Shown here: positions 8,328-16,051 of the stretch, piece by piece
How positions within the stretch are numbered: position 1 is the stretch's first letter
Layout of the letters: each line of letters begins with the position of its first letter
Origin: Cohnella caldifontis
GTDB lineage: Bacteria; Bacillota; Bacilli; Paenibacillales; Paenibacillaceae
Assembly (NCBI RefSeq): GCF_029360585.1
Contig: NZ_JAQZSJ010000012.1
Span: 62,001 to 126,000, forward strand
Direction of reading: 5' to 3'
Length of the DNA stretch: 64,000 nucleotides
Made by a program: the position numbers and the translations under genes
Notes under the pieces: model-generated
What the model was told of the DNA's origin: nothing
Seen by the model: the letters and a program-made list of their open reading frames with translations, nothing else
Databases searched by the model: none

Positions 8328-9344
8328 TTATCCTCTGGCGGGCGCCGGGCCGCACGACTCGCGCTCGATCAGCTCCGTCTTCAGGCTGATGTGGACTTCG
8401 GATATCGTTTTGTTCGTGATGAGCTCGGTCAGCATCTTCACGATCAGCCCGCTGATGTCGTACCGGAATCTTCGGACGGTCGTCAGCGGCGGCGTCATGT
8501 ATTCGGACAGCTTCAAGTCGTCGAAGCCGACCAAGGAAACGTCTTTCGGAATCTTCAGCTTGAGCTCCGCCAGCGCCTTCATGGCTCCGAAAGCCATGAT
8601 GTCATTGAAAGCGAACAGCGCGGTAATGCCGCGGTCTTGGCCGATCAGCCGCTTAGCCGCCTGGTGGCCGTGGGATGGATCGAACGCTCCCGCAAGCACG
8701 TAACGGTCGTTCCAGGCGAGGCCCAAGTCCCGAAAGGCGTCCTTGCAGCCGTCCAACCGGTTCAAGCTGACGAGATGATCCTCCGGACCCGCGATCAGTC
8801 CGATCTTCCGGTGCCCGAGGCGATGCAAATGGGAAATGACCTCGTAGGCTCCCCTGCGATTATCGTAATCGATATAGTTCTGGCTGCGATCGTACCTTCT
8901 GCCGTTCGTCACCAAGTACGGAATGCCCCGCGCCGCCAGCTCGTCGACGAGCGGGTCTTCCGCGAACGGATCGAACACGATGGCGGCGTCGATATGTTGA
9001 TCCGCCAACAAACGGTAAGAGGGGCCGCCGGCCTGCGCTCCGCGGGCATGCGTCGCGAGCAGGAACCGGTGCCCGTGCGCTTCGAATTCTTCCTTCAGAT
9101 GGCTGAGATCCGTCGAATTGGCGGGATCGTTGTCGACGAAATCGTGAACCTCCGGCACGAAGACGGCGATCGTGTACGATAGGCCGGCGATCTTGGCCGG
9201 CGCGGCGCCCGGCTTCAAATACTCTTTGGCGATGTCCATCACTTTGCGGCGCGTGTCTTCGCTGAAGTTGCCCTGGTTGTTGATGATCCGGGAGACGGTG
9301 CTGATCGAAACGTTGGCCTTGGCGGCGATTTCCTTCAATTTCAA
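8328..9344 (-). CDS. LacI-family transcriptional regulator
   Basis: This 338-residue repressor or activator has a N-terminal LacI helix-turn-helix (AAKANVSISTVSRIINNQ, residues 7-24) and a periplasmic-binding-protein-like sensor domain with the usual family motifs (HRKIGLIAGP, ALFAFNDIMAFGAMKAL, VSLVGFDDLKLSEYMTPPLTTVR). The start is a TTG at 9344 after AAGGGGA. The gene is the last of the run isomerase-oxidoreductase-lacI, 76 bases after the oxidoreductase, and has its own terminator. A perfect TTTGCGCAAA palindrome at 9393-9402 in the gap suggests autoregulation, and copies of that palindrome at three other promoters between 1.4 and 8.2 kb suggest that it controls this local cluster. The effector is probably a sugar or sugar derivative. 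Confidence 0.94.
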   Translation of the reverse strand: MKLKEIAAKANVSISTVSRIINNQGNFSEDTRRKVMDIAKEYLKPGAAPAKIAGLSYTIAVFVPEVHDFVDNDPANSTDLSHLKEEFEAHGHRFLLATHARGAQAGGPSYRLLADQHIDAAIVFDPFAEDPLVDELAARGIPYLVTNGRRYDRSQNYIDYDNRRGAYEVISHLHRLGHRKIGLIAGPEDHLVSLNRLDGCKDAFRDLGLAWNDRYVLAGAFDPSHGHQAAKRLIGQDRGITALFAFNDIMAFGAMKALAELKLKIPKDVSLVGFDDLKLSEYMTPPLTTVRRFRYDISGLIVKMLTELITNKTISEVHISLKTELIERESCGPAPARG

Positions 9345-9392
9345 GAGCGGGGATTCCCCTTCCGGCGCAAACTCATCACACTCATTCTAAAA

Positions 9393-9402
9393 TTTGCGCA
9401 AA
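9393..9402. promoter_or_regulatory. Putative autoregulatory LacI operator TTTGCGCAAA
   Basis: A perfect 10-base palindrome with a central CG pair, typical in form of LacI-family operators, lies about 50 bases upstream of the LacI start and downstream of the oxidoreductase stop. Confidence 0.5.
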
Positions 9403-9420
9403 AAGGAGTCAAACGGTTGC

Positions 9421-10434
9421 TTACGGGATCGCGACGGGAATGCCGCCCTGATCGGCCGAGCGGATTTCGGCTTCGATGATCTCCAGCGTGCCGGCCGCGC
9501 TCTCCGGAGAGCATACCGACACCGGGGTGCCTCCGGCGACCGCGTTCAGGAAATATTTGATTTCGCGATAGTAGCCCATGTCCGGCGAAAGGTCGGCGGT
9601 AAAGCCCGGCTCTCCGGCCGGATGCACGTTCAGCTCGCCGTTCGCGAATAGGAGGGTCGCCCGCTCGAAGTTGACCCGGAACGTCATCGAGAAGCCCGCG
9701 TCGCCCTGCAGCGTCCAATCGGCTTGGGCGTTCAACACTTTGCCGTCGGGATAGTGGTAATTCGTCGAAACGGCGTCGTATGCGCTGCCCGGAATGACGT
9801 TGCGCGCGATCGACGACACCCGCTCCGGCTTGCCGAACAGCCAATGAACGATGTCCGTGTCGTGGACGTGCATGTCCAGCATGCAGCCTCCGCTCCGTTC
9901 GCCGTTCAGGAACCAGCCCTGCGGCGCGTCCGAGCCGCGGAAGAAATACCCGGCCGTGACGGCCCCGTAACGTCCGTCCTCGACGCACGCCTTCAAATAC
10001 TCGTAAGCCGGCCAGAACCGGAGGCATTGTCCGATCATGAGCGTCTTGCCCGTGCGGGCCGCCGTCTCGGCCATTCTCCGCCCTTGCTCGGCGCTCCTGG
10101 CCATCGGTTTCTCGCAAAGCACGTGGCATCCCCGCTCGAGCAGCCCGCATGCCAGCTCGGCATGCAGGTCCGTCGGCAGCGTAAGGTCCACGACGTCCAA
10201 CTCTTCGCTCGACAGCATGTTCTCGATGTCGTCGTACAGCCGGTACGGCGTCAAATCGTAGAACTCGCTGCCGGTCGCGATGTTGCCGCCGGTCTTCGCA
10301 TGCTTCAATTGCTCGATCTGCATGTCGCAGACGGCGACGAGCTTGATGTCCGCTCCTTCTTCCATCAGCCGCACGTAGTTGTCGAAGTGCATCCTGCCCA
10401 TGAAGCCGAAGCCGATGAGTCCGATCTTGAGCAT
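9421..10434 (-). CDS. Gfo/Idh/MocA-family oxidoreductase
   Basis: This 337-residue cytosolic dehydrogenase has the Rossmann motif GLIGFGFMG (residues 5-13), the CEKPMAR catalytic-loop motif near residue 115 and a C-terminal domain with GGCMLDMHVHDTDIVHWLFG, which contains the conserved Asp-x3-His pair. It is of normal length for the family. It starts 3 bases after the stop of the isomerase gene, so the two are translationally coupled; the pairing of a sugar dehydrogenase with a TIM-barrel isomerase is typical of inositol-like or unusual-sugar catabolism. The substrate is unknown. It is only distantly similar to the oxidoreductase at 1708 and lacks that protein's cysteine insert. Confidence 0.92.
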   Translation of the reverse strand: MLKIGLIGFGFMGRMHFDNYVRLMEEGADIKLVAVCDMQIEQLKHAKTGGNIATGSEFYDLTPYRLYDDIENMLSSEELDVVDLTLPTDLHAELACGLLERGCHVLCEKPMARSAEQGRRMAETAARTGKTLMIGQCLRFWPAYEYLKACVEDGRYGAVTAGYFFRGSDAPQGWFLNGERSGGCMLDMHVHDTDIVHWLFGKPERVSSIARNVIPGSAYDAVSTNYHYPDGKVLNAQADWTLQGDAGFSMTFRVNFERATLLFANGELNVHPAGEPGFTADLSPDMGYYREIKYFLNAVAGGTPVSVCSPESAAGTLEIIEAEIRSADQGGIPVAIP

Positions 10435-10437
10435 CCT

Positions 10438-11280
10438 TTATTTCCTCCCCAGAATCGCGTCCATCGCGGCGGACGTATTGAGAATGATCTGTTCCGAATA
10501 ATGCGTATAAGGCGGAATCATCTCCGCGGTAACGTAATTGTCGTAACCTGCCGCGGCCAGCGCTTCCATCACCGCGGGATAGTCGACGTCGCCGGCCAGC
10601 AAATCCACGAAGCCGTGAAGCCCGCCCGCTTGACGGCGATAATCCTTGAAGTGGACTTTCTTGATCCGATGGCCGAGAATGCGGATCCAGTGCTCGGGAT
10701 AACCGTTCGCTACCGTATTGCCTACGTCGAAGTAAGCGCCGACGTAATCCGAGCCGACCGCGTCGAGGAAGGCGCGCATCTCGAGCGGAGACAGCAGGAA
10801 CTTGTTCCATACGTTTTCGATGCCGATGGACACGCTCGCCTGCTGAGCGAATGGAGCCAGCTTGGAGATCGCCTCCAGCGCCCGATCATACGCGTATTCG
10901 TAATCGACTACTTCCGAACCGGGAATGAAGTCCACGCCGACGGCGCCCGGGATGACCAAAATCGCGTCGACGCCAAGGATCGAAGCGAACTCCAGCTGCT
11001 TCTTGCAGACGTCCATCGCTTTCTCCCGTGTCGCCGCGCTGCCGCTCGTCATCGGATAGGCCCAGTACAGGCCGGTCGCCAGCCCCGCGATGTCCAGCTG
11101 CGCTTCCTCCAGGCGGGCGAGAATGTCGCGAAGCTCCCGCTCCGTCGCATCCAGTCCAAGCTCGCCCTCCTCGTTCAAGCTCAGCTCGATGCCGTCGAAG
11201 CCCGCCGCTTTCGCAAGCCGGATGCAGTCCGCGATCGGCGTTCCTTCCCGGAACGACCAAATGCTGATCCCTTTCTTCAT
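10438..11280 (-). CDS. Sugar phosphate isomerase/epimerase (xylose-isomerase-like TIM barrel)
   Basis: This 280-residue protein belongs to the AP-endonuclease-2/xylose-isomerase TIM-barrel superfamily. Likely divalent-metal ligands can be read in order: Glu in IGIENVWNKF, Asp in YFDVGN, His in KKVHFKDY and Glu in VTAEMIPP. Members include L-ribulose-5-phosphate 3-epimerase, hydroxypyruvate isomerase and inosose enzymes; the subtype is not resolved. The ATG at 11280 has a strong GGAGGAGG site. It is the first gene of the isomerase-oxidoreductase(-lacI) run and is divergent from the AraC gene at 11439; a perfect 19-bp palindrome lies between them. Confidence 0.9.
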   Translation of the reverse strand: MKKGISIWSFREGTPIADCIRLAKAAGFDGIELSLNEEGELGLDATERELRDILARLEEAQLDIAGLATGLYWAYPMTSGSAATREKAMDVCKKQLEFASILGVDAILVIPGAVGVDFIPGSEVVDYEYAYDRALEAISKLAPFAQQASVSIGIENVWNKFLLSPLEMRAFLDAVGSDYVGAYFDVGNTVANGYPEHWIRILGHRIKKVHFKDYRRQAGGLHGFVDLLAGDVDYPAVMEALAAAGYDNYVTAEMIPPYTHYSEQIILNTSAAMDAILGRK

Positions 11281-11343
11281 GCCGATTCCTCCTCCATTTA
11301 GCCGATTCCGATATTGTTGGACGCTCGGGGTTATGCCATAATA

Positions 11344-11362
11344 TCTTCATCATAGATGAAGA
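11344..11362. promoter_or_regulatory. Perfect 19-bp palindrome in a divergent promoter region
   Basis: TCTTCATC-ATA-GATGAAGA lies between the divergently transcribed isomerase (start 11280) and AraC-type (start 11439) genes, an expected place for an operator. On the minus strand TATTAT follows it immediately, so it may lie between -35 and -10. The bound protein is not known. Confidence 0.45.
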
Positions 11363-11438
11363 AATCGGGATTTTCTTTAGCCATAAAAGAGATTGTTTGG
11401 ACGATTCCGCGATATTGCGAAGAGGGAAAGGCGGGGGG

Positions 11439-12356
11439 ATGCGAATGGAACAGCCGGCCGATTCCGGATATCCGCTACAACGGACGGCCCCTTTCCGGGA
11501 GTGGTCGCCCAGCGTCCATTACGCCCGTCATCAACGGCTTCCGGCCGACGTGCTCCCGCCGCGGAGACTGTACGACTTCGAACTGCTGTACGTCAGCCAG
11601 GGGGAAGCGGCGACGACGATGCGCGGCCAACGGTACGCGCTGACGGCCGGACAGCTGATCTTCCTGCCTTCCGGCGTCTATCATCAGAACGAAGTCGTCT
11701 CGAAGCAAGGGGCCCGGTTTATCGGCATCCACTTCGACTTTTTCGACGAACTGGACATTCAGACCGAATCGGACCTGGTGGTGAACGAGCAATCGCCGCA
11801 GCCGGACAAATTCGCCCGCGAGGCGCTTTCGGACGCCTTCCCTCCGTTGTCTTCCGTCGCGGTCTATCATGTTCCGCTCGTCTTCGTTCAGACGATGGAG
11901 CAAGTCGTCCAGGAATTCGAGATGCGTCCGGCGGGCTGCGAGCTGGCGTGCAAAGCGCTGATGCTGAGCCTGCTCTCGCAATTGGCGCGGCTCGTGCGGA
12001 GCCGGCTCAACGCCGCGGCTTCTTCCCCGCACGACGCCAAGCTGCACTCCCTGATGGAAGCGATCGAAGCCGACCCCGCCCGTCCGTGGACCAACCGCGA
12101 CATCGCCGACCGGCTTCACCTGAGCTTGGACCATGCGGCCAAGCTGTTCAAGCAGGCATCCGGTCTCTCTCCCGGCGATTTCATCCACGCGATCCGCCAC
12201 CGCGAGGCCAGGCGGCTGTTGCGGGAGACCGACCTGACCGTCGAGGAAATCGGCGGGATGGTCGGGTATGGCGACATCCATTACTTCAGCCGCGTTTTCC
12301 GCCGTCGCGAAGGCATCTCGCCGACCGACTACCGCAAGCTGTCCCGGATTTTATGA
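11439..12356 (+). CDS. AraC-family transcriptional regulator with cupin domain
   Basis: This 305-residue protein has an N-terminal AraC-binding cupin domain (DFELLYVSQGEA, LTAGQLIFLPSGVYHQNE), a linker and a C-terminal AraC/XylS double helix-turn-helix (about 205-303, ending GISPTDYRKL). It binds a small ligand, often a sugar, in the cupin and controls nearby carbohydrate genes. I choose the ATG at 11439 because GGAAAGGCGGGGGG precedes it; 14 further codons are open upstream. It is divergent from the isomerase gene, so that operon is the obvious target, and it is followed by a strong terminator. Confidence 0.92.
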   Translation: MRMEQPADSGYPLQRTAPFREWSPSVHYARHQRLPADVLPPRRLYDFELLYVSQGEAATTMRGQRYALTAGQLIFLPSGVYHQNEVVSKQGARFIGIHFDFFDELDIQTESDLVVNEQSPQPDKFAREALSDAFPPLSSVAVYHVPLVFVQTMEQVVQEFEMRPAGCELACKALMLSLLSQLARLVRSRLNAAASSPHDAKLHSLMEAIEADPARPWTNRDIADRLHLSLDHAAKLFKQASGLSPGDFIHAIRHREARRLLRETDLTVEEIGGMVGYGDIHYFSRVFRRREGISPTDYRKLSRIL

Positions 12357-12383
12357 AATCGATTCATCCCTTCTAAACCAAAC

Positions 12384-12436
12384 AAAGGGTGTCCCAAAAG
12401 CCATCGTAGATGACTAGGGGACACCCTTTTTTGATG
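12384..12436 (+). terminator. Strong terminator after the AraC gene (IS-end-like sequence)
   Basis: A 12-bp stem (12384-12395 with 12418-12429) is followed by a run of T on the plus strand. It lies between the AraC gene and the convergent SLH gene and may serve both. Part of the left arm, GTGTCCCAAAAG, resembles the ends of the IS1182-type remnant at 15736-16030. Confidence 0.85.
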
Positions 12437-12459
12437 TCTGTAAGCACTACATTATAAGA

Positions 12460-15400
12460 CTACTTCGACGGAATCCAACGCTCATCCCCGGCCGACGTGA
12501 TTTCGAAAGCATGATCGACGGATGCTTCCTGAATATCGTCATAGGCCCAATGCCGTTTCGGCACGTCCGACCACTGCGGCGCGACTTCTTCGGCGGAGGG
12601 GTGCCGGTCAAGCAGCCGGTTGAGGATCGTTACCGCCTCGGCACGGGTTAAATTCTGACCGGGACGGAACGTGCCGTCCTTGTAACCGCTGAGAATGCCG
12701 ACGGCAGCCGCCTGCCGGATGGCGTTCTCCGCCCAATGGCCTTGCGCGTCCGTGAAGCTCGAGGCAGCAGGAGCCTGCGTCTTAGACCCCGGCGCCAATT
12801 TCGCGGCGATGCCGGCCATTTCGGCGCGGGTGATCCGCTGTTCCGGCTGGAAGCTGCCATCCGGATAACCGGTCATCCATCCCTTGGAGGTGACCTCGGC
12901 GATGGCATCCACGGCCCAATAGGTCGGCGCTACGTCGTTGTAGTCGGCGGCGAAGTCTGCCGGCGCTTCTCCTTCCATTACCCGTGCCAGCAGAGCCGCC
13001 ATTTCCGCGCGGGTAATCGGTTGATCCGGTCCGAACACGTTGCCCGGATATCCTGAAATATACGCTTTGTGCACCTGATCCGGCGCGTCCATATGGATCA
13101 CGGTAAACGTACTGAATTTACGGACCGTAAAACGGATTCCCGAATTCCCTTGCTCGTCGTACGGCACGATCTCGCCTTTCACCAGCTCTTTCGTCCCGTC
13201 GCTATGTTCGATGAAAATACCCAATTGCTTCAATTGTTTCTCCGTGAGCGATCGATCCCTGAGCGGCAGTACCAGCGTGACCGGCCGGCTCTGCATATTG
13301 GTCTCGATCGTCATCGGACGGCCGATGACTACTACACGATTGTCGCCTGCCGCAGCGCGGACCGCCTGTTCGGTTCTCGCCCGCTTTTCCGCTTCCTGCC
13401 GTTCGCTCTCCGTCTTCAGCGGCACTACCCGGAAATAGACGTCTTCCTTCAAGTCCTTCAGAGATTCGCTGGGAATGTCGATTCTCACGTTGACGGTATT
13501 GATCTCGAGCCCGATATCCCCGTCCGCCAGCTTATCGGCAGAGGCCTTGGAGAGCTTGACGGATAATTCCGCTACCTCGTCCTTCGCGTCCGAAATGACG
13601 ATTTTCGCCGACTTCGAGCCGGCCGCGGCAAGCCGTTCGACGGTATCGGCCGCTTGTTCCGGCGTAAAGTCGACTTCATCCCGTTTGCGTCCGTTCGCAT
13701 CGGTTGTCCGTTTGATCGTCGCTTTGGAAACGACCCCTCCGCTGCCGCTGCCGTTATCCTCCACGTCGACCGTGATGATCTCCGTCTGAGGTTGCGGCGA
13801 GGAGCTGCCCGACGACGATGACGGCGGCGGAGTTACAACGGCAGCGGGCGTGGCGGAGGCCTCATTCGAATAAGCGCTGCTTTCGCCCACAGTATTGTTG
13901 GCTTTGACCGCGAAATAATAGGTCGTCCCGTTCGTGAGCCCGGTGACCCGATACGTCGCTTCCGTTACGGTCGCGATCGGCCTGCTGTCATAAGTGCCGC
14001 TGACGTTGCCTTGATAAACCGAATAGTTAGCCGCACCGACTACGGCGATCCAATTCAGGGTGACCTGCGAATCCCCGGCGACCGCCGTCAGATTCGCCGG
14101 CGCGGCAGGCGGCGGCACCGCGGAAGGCGTAGCGGCGGCCTCATTCGAATAATCGCTGCTTCCGCCCGCAATGTTGTTGGCTTTGACCGCGAAATAATAT
14201 TTCGTCCCGTTCGTGAGCCCGGTGACCCGATACGTCGCTTCCGTTACGGTCGCGATCGGCGTGCTGTCATAAGTGCCGCTGACATTGCCTTGATAAACCG
14301 AATAGTTAGCCGCACCGACTACGGCGATCCAATTCAGGGTGACCTGCGTATCGCCGGCAATTGCCGTCAAATTCGCCGGCGCGGCAGGCGGAGGCACCGC
14401 GAGAGTCGTGAAGGTCTTGACCTCGCCGTAACTCGTTCCGACGATGGTCGTCGCGTAACTTCGCACGTAATAAGTCGTCTCCGGCGCTAATCCCGCGAGC
14501 GCAACGGAAAACGTCCCGCTCCCGGGCGTTCCCGCGACCGCTTTGCCGTCAGCCGTGGTCGGCAAGGTTACCGTGTCCGAGTAGACGACCCCCCGCTCGG
14601 TTACGTTCGCCCCGCCGTCCGCCAATACGTTCCCGCCGGCGGTTGCCCCGACATCGGTTACGTTCGCGGGAACGGCAGTGGACACGATCGGATTAACCAT
14701 ATGCTTGTACGGGAGTCCGTTGCTTCTTCCCGTTGCATACACGGCGCCGTCAGGACCGACGTCGATTTTGCTCATACCGCCTGAATTCCAGTCAAGATTC
14801 TGAAGCGCTAACGGTTCCTTCTGCATGTCTAGTACGTATAAATTATTGACGATCTTTACGTAAGCGAGCCCGCGAAAATCAAAATCAAAGGAAACTTGAT
14901 CTTCGGAAATGCTGTAGACATAATTGCTGACGACGAGCTGCAGTCCCGAATCCGTATGCTTCATCAAATTGACCTGACTTGAACAGGGACCACCGTAACC
15001 CCCGCAGCCGCCCGTAACGATTCCCATCAAGTAAAGAGCGCCGTCCGGGCCGAACCGCATATCAGCCGGACGTCCCGAACCTGACATATCGAGAAACACG
15101 GACCATGCGTGATCTCCGGCAGACAGCTTGAACACCTTTTGGTAGTAGTAATCGGCAACGTAGAGATTCCCGGCCGCATCCACGGCAATGCTGGTCAGAT
15201 TGGTGAAAGGATCGCCAGGATTGCCGGTTTCGCTATAAGTGATATCGGTCCAGTTTTCTTCCCCTGCGTTTAGCTTCTTCACGGTAAATTCAGCGATGGC
15301 GTAAACATTGCCTGCGGCATCTACGGCGATACTTTTGATGGGAAAAGTGGAGTTGAAGCCTAAATCATAGGTTAGATCCTTCCACTCGTTGCTCCCGGCC

Positions 15401-15660
15401 GGGAGCTCCTTGACATGACTCACGCCAGCGCCATAGTAAGAGACATATAAATCGCCTGCTTCAGTGACGATTGTCCGAGTAGCCCAGCCCGTACTCAGAG
15501 GGAAAGCTGGAGGGATGCTTGATTCGGCAGCGGACCAGAACGGAATCGAATCCGCCGCCGCGGCCCGAGGGAAGGGTAGAAACGGAAGTGCGATCACGAA
15601 TGCCAAAATGATGGCTAACCCGCGATTGGATGCTTTTCTGCCAAGATGAAACACATTCAC
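12460..15660 (-). CDS. SLH-domain surface protein with fibronectin type III repeats
   Basis: This 1066-residue exported cell-wall protein starts at a GTG (15660) after AAAGGAGAG and has a signal peptide (LAIILAFVIALPFLPFPRAA). Domains in order: an NHL/beta-propeller-like region (about 40-330, repeats such as IAVDAAGNVYAIAEF and IAVDAAGNLYVADYY), a short receptor-like segment, two nearly identical fibronectin type III domains (about 425-610), a Ser/Gly linker, a conserved middle region shared with the paralogue at 16052-20436 (about 630-870), and three SLH motifs (ISGYPGNVFGPDQPITRAEM, MTGYPDGSFQPEQRITRAEM, LSGYKDGTFRPGQNLTRAEA) that anchor it to secondary cell-wall polymer. The partner or ligand is unknown. 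Its promoter segment duplicates that of the paralogue, and IS-like ends lie on both sides of the gene. Confidence 0.92.
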   Translation of the reverse strand: MNVFHLGRKASNRGLAIILAFVIALPFLPFPRAAAADSIPFWSAAESSIPPAFPLSTGWATRTIVTEAGDLYVSYYGAGVSHVKELPAGSNEWKDLTYDLGFNSTFPIKSIAVDAAGNVYAIAEFTVKKLNAGEENWTDITYSETGNPGDPFTNLTSIAVDAAGNLYVADYYYQKVFKLSAGDHAWSVFLDMSGSGRPADMRFGPDGALYLMGIVTGGCGGYGGPCSSQVNLMKHTDSGLQLVVSNYVYSISEDQVSFDFDFRGLAYVKIVNNLYVLDMQKEPLALQNLDWNSGGMSKIDVGPDGAVYATGRSNGLPYKHMVNPIVSTAVPANVTDVGATAGGNVLADGGANVTERGVVYSDTVTLPTTADGKAVAGTPGSGTFSVALAGLAPETTYYVRSYATTIVGTSYGEVKTFTTLAVPPPAAPANLTAIAGDTQVTLNWIAVVGAANYSVYQGNVSGTYDSTPIATVTEATYRVTGLTNGTKYYFAVKANNIAGGSSDYSNEAAATPSAVPPPAAPANLTAVAGDSQVTLNWIAVVGAANYSVYQGNVSGTYDSRPIATVTEATYRVTGLTNGTTYYFAVKANNTVGESSAYSNEASATPAAVVTPPPSSSSGSSSPQPQTEIITVDVEDNGSGSGGVVSKATIKRTTDANGRKRDEVDFTPEQAADTVERLAAAGSKSAKIVISDAKDEVAELSVKLSKASADKLADGDIGLEINTVNVRIDIPSESLKDLKEDVYFRVVPLKTESERQEAEKRARTEQAVRAAAGDNRVVVIGRPMTIETNMQSRPVTLVLPLRDRSLTEKQLKQLGIFIEHSDGTKELVKGEIVPYDEQGNSGIRFTVRKFSTFTVIHMDAPDQVHKAYISGYPGNVFGPDQPITRAEMAALLARVMEGEAPADFAADYNDVAPTYWAVDAIAEVTSKGWMTGYPDGSFQPEQRITRAEMAGIAAKLAPGSKTQAPAASSFTDAQGHWAENAIRQAAAVGILSGYKDGTFRPGQNLTRAEAVTILNRLLDRHPSAEEVAPQWSDVPKRHWAYDDIQEASVDHAFEITSAGDERWIPSK
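13828..14385 (-). repeat. 279-bp tandem duplication encoding two Fn3 domains
   Basis: Two consecutive 279-bp units (93 codons each) within the SLH gene are almost identical at base level, differing at a few positions. They encode the two fibronectin type III domains. The high DNA identity points to a recent duplication or gene conversion. Confidence 0.75.
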
Positions 15661-15674
15661 TGCGCAATCTCTCC

Positions 15675-15735
15675 TTTTGTCTCCGCTTACTCTCCTCCCA
15701 TTGTAAAATGAAGGACATTAACAAAACCTTAACAA
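15675..15735 (-). repeat. Duplicated SLH promoter segment, copy 1, with 11-bp direct repeats
   Basis: These 61 bases match 20470-20530 with one difference. On the minus strand the segment carries a TACAAT -10-like box (15700-15705) and a GGGAGGAGAG stretch. Its upstream part contains two 11-bp direct repeats of the form CNTTAACAAAA (15716-15726 and 15727-15737). There is no consensus -35 box, which suggests an activator-dependent promoter. The IS remnant begins at the end of the second repeat. Confidence 0.7.
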
Positions 15736-15975
15736 GGGGCTGTCCCAAAAGTAAGTTTTGCTCACTAGGCAGACAGCTCGCACAACTGCCTTCTTAAGCA
15801 AATTATGGGCAAGCGAGAGCCATCCGACCTCCAAGCTTACCTTTGGCAGGCCGCGAAGCAGAAACCTCCGGAACCCCCGGTCGTTCTTCATTTGACCAAA
15901 CACGCTTTCTGGTTCGATCATCCTCCGGACCGATAATGCATAGCCTTCCTCGCTCCGAAGCTTCTCTCTTTGCAA
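15718..15975 (-). pseudogene. IS1182-family transposase, C-terminal fragment
   Basis: An 85-residue open frame contains RRMIEPESVFGQMKN, DRGFRRFLLRGLPKV and LEVGWLSLAHNLLKKA, which I recognise as the C-terminal end of IS1182-type DDE transposases. The catalytic core and N-terminus are missing, so it cannot encode an active enzyme. It lies wholly inside, and slightly beyond, the inverted-repeat-bounded remnant at 15736-16030. Confidence 0.85.
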
Positions 15976-16030
15976 AAAGCAAAAACAGGGCCGTCCCTCA
16001 GGTCACTTCGTGACCTTTTGGGACAGCCCC
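15736..16030. mobile_element. Internally deleted IS1182-type element (MITE-like)
   Basis: Perfect 16-bp terminal inverted repeats, GGGGCTGTCCCAAAAG at 15736-15751 and its complement at 16015-16030, bound 295 bases that hold only the 3' end of a transposase gene and a small hairpin (16000-16016). No target-site duplication is obvious. Such a derivative could be moved by a full-length relative elsewhere in the genome. It separates the promoter of one SLH gene from the 3' end of the other. Confidence 0.8.
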
Positions 16031-16051
16031 GACCGCAATGGTATATGAACC

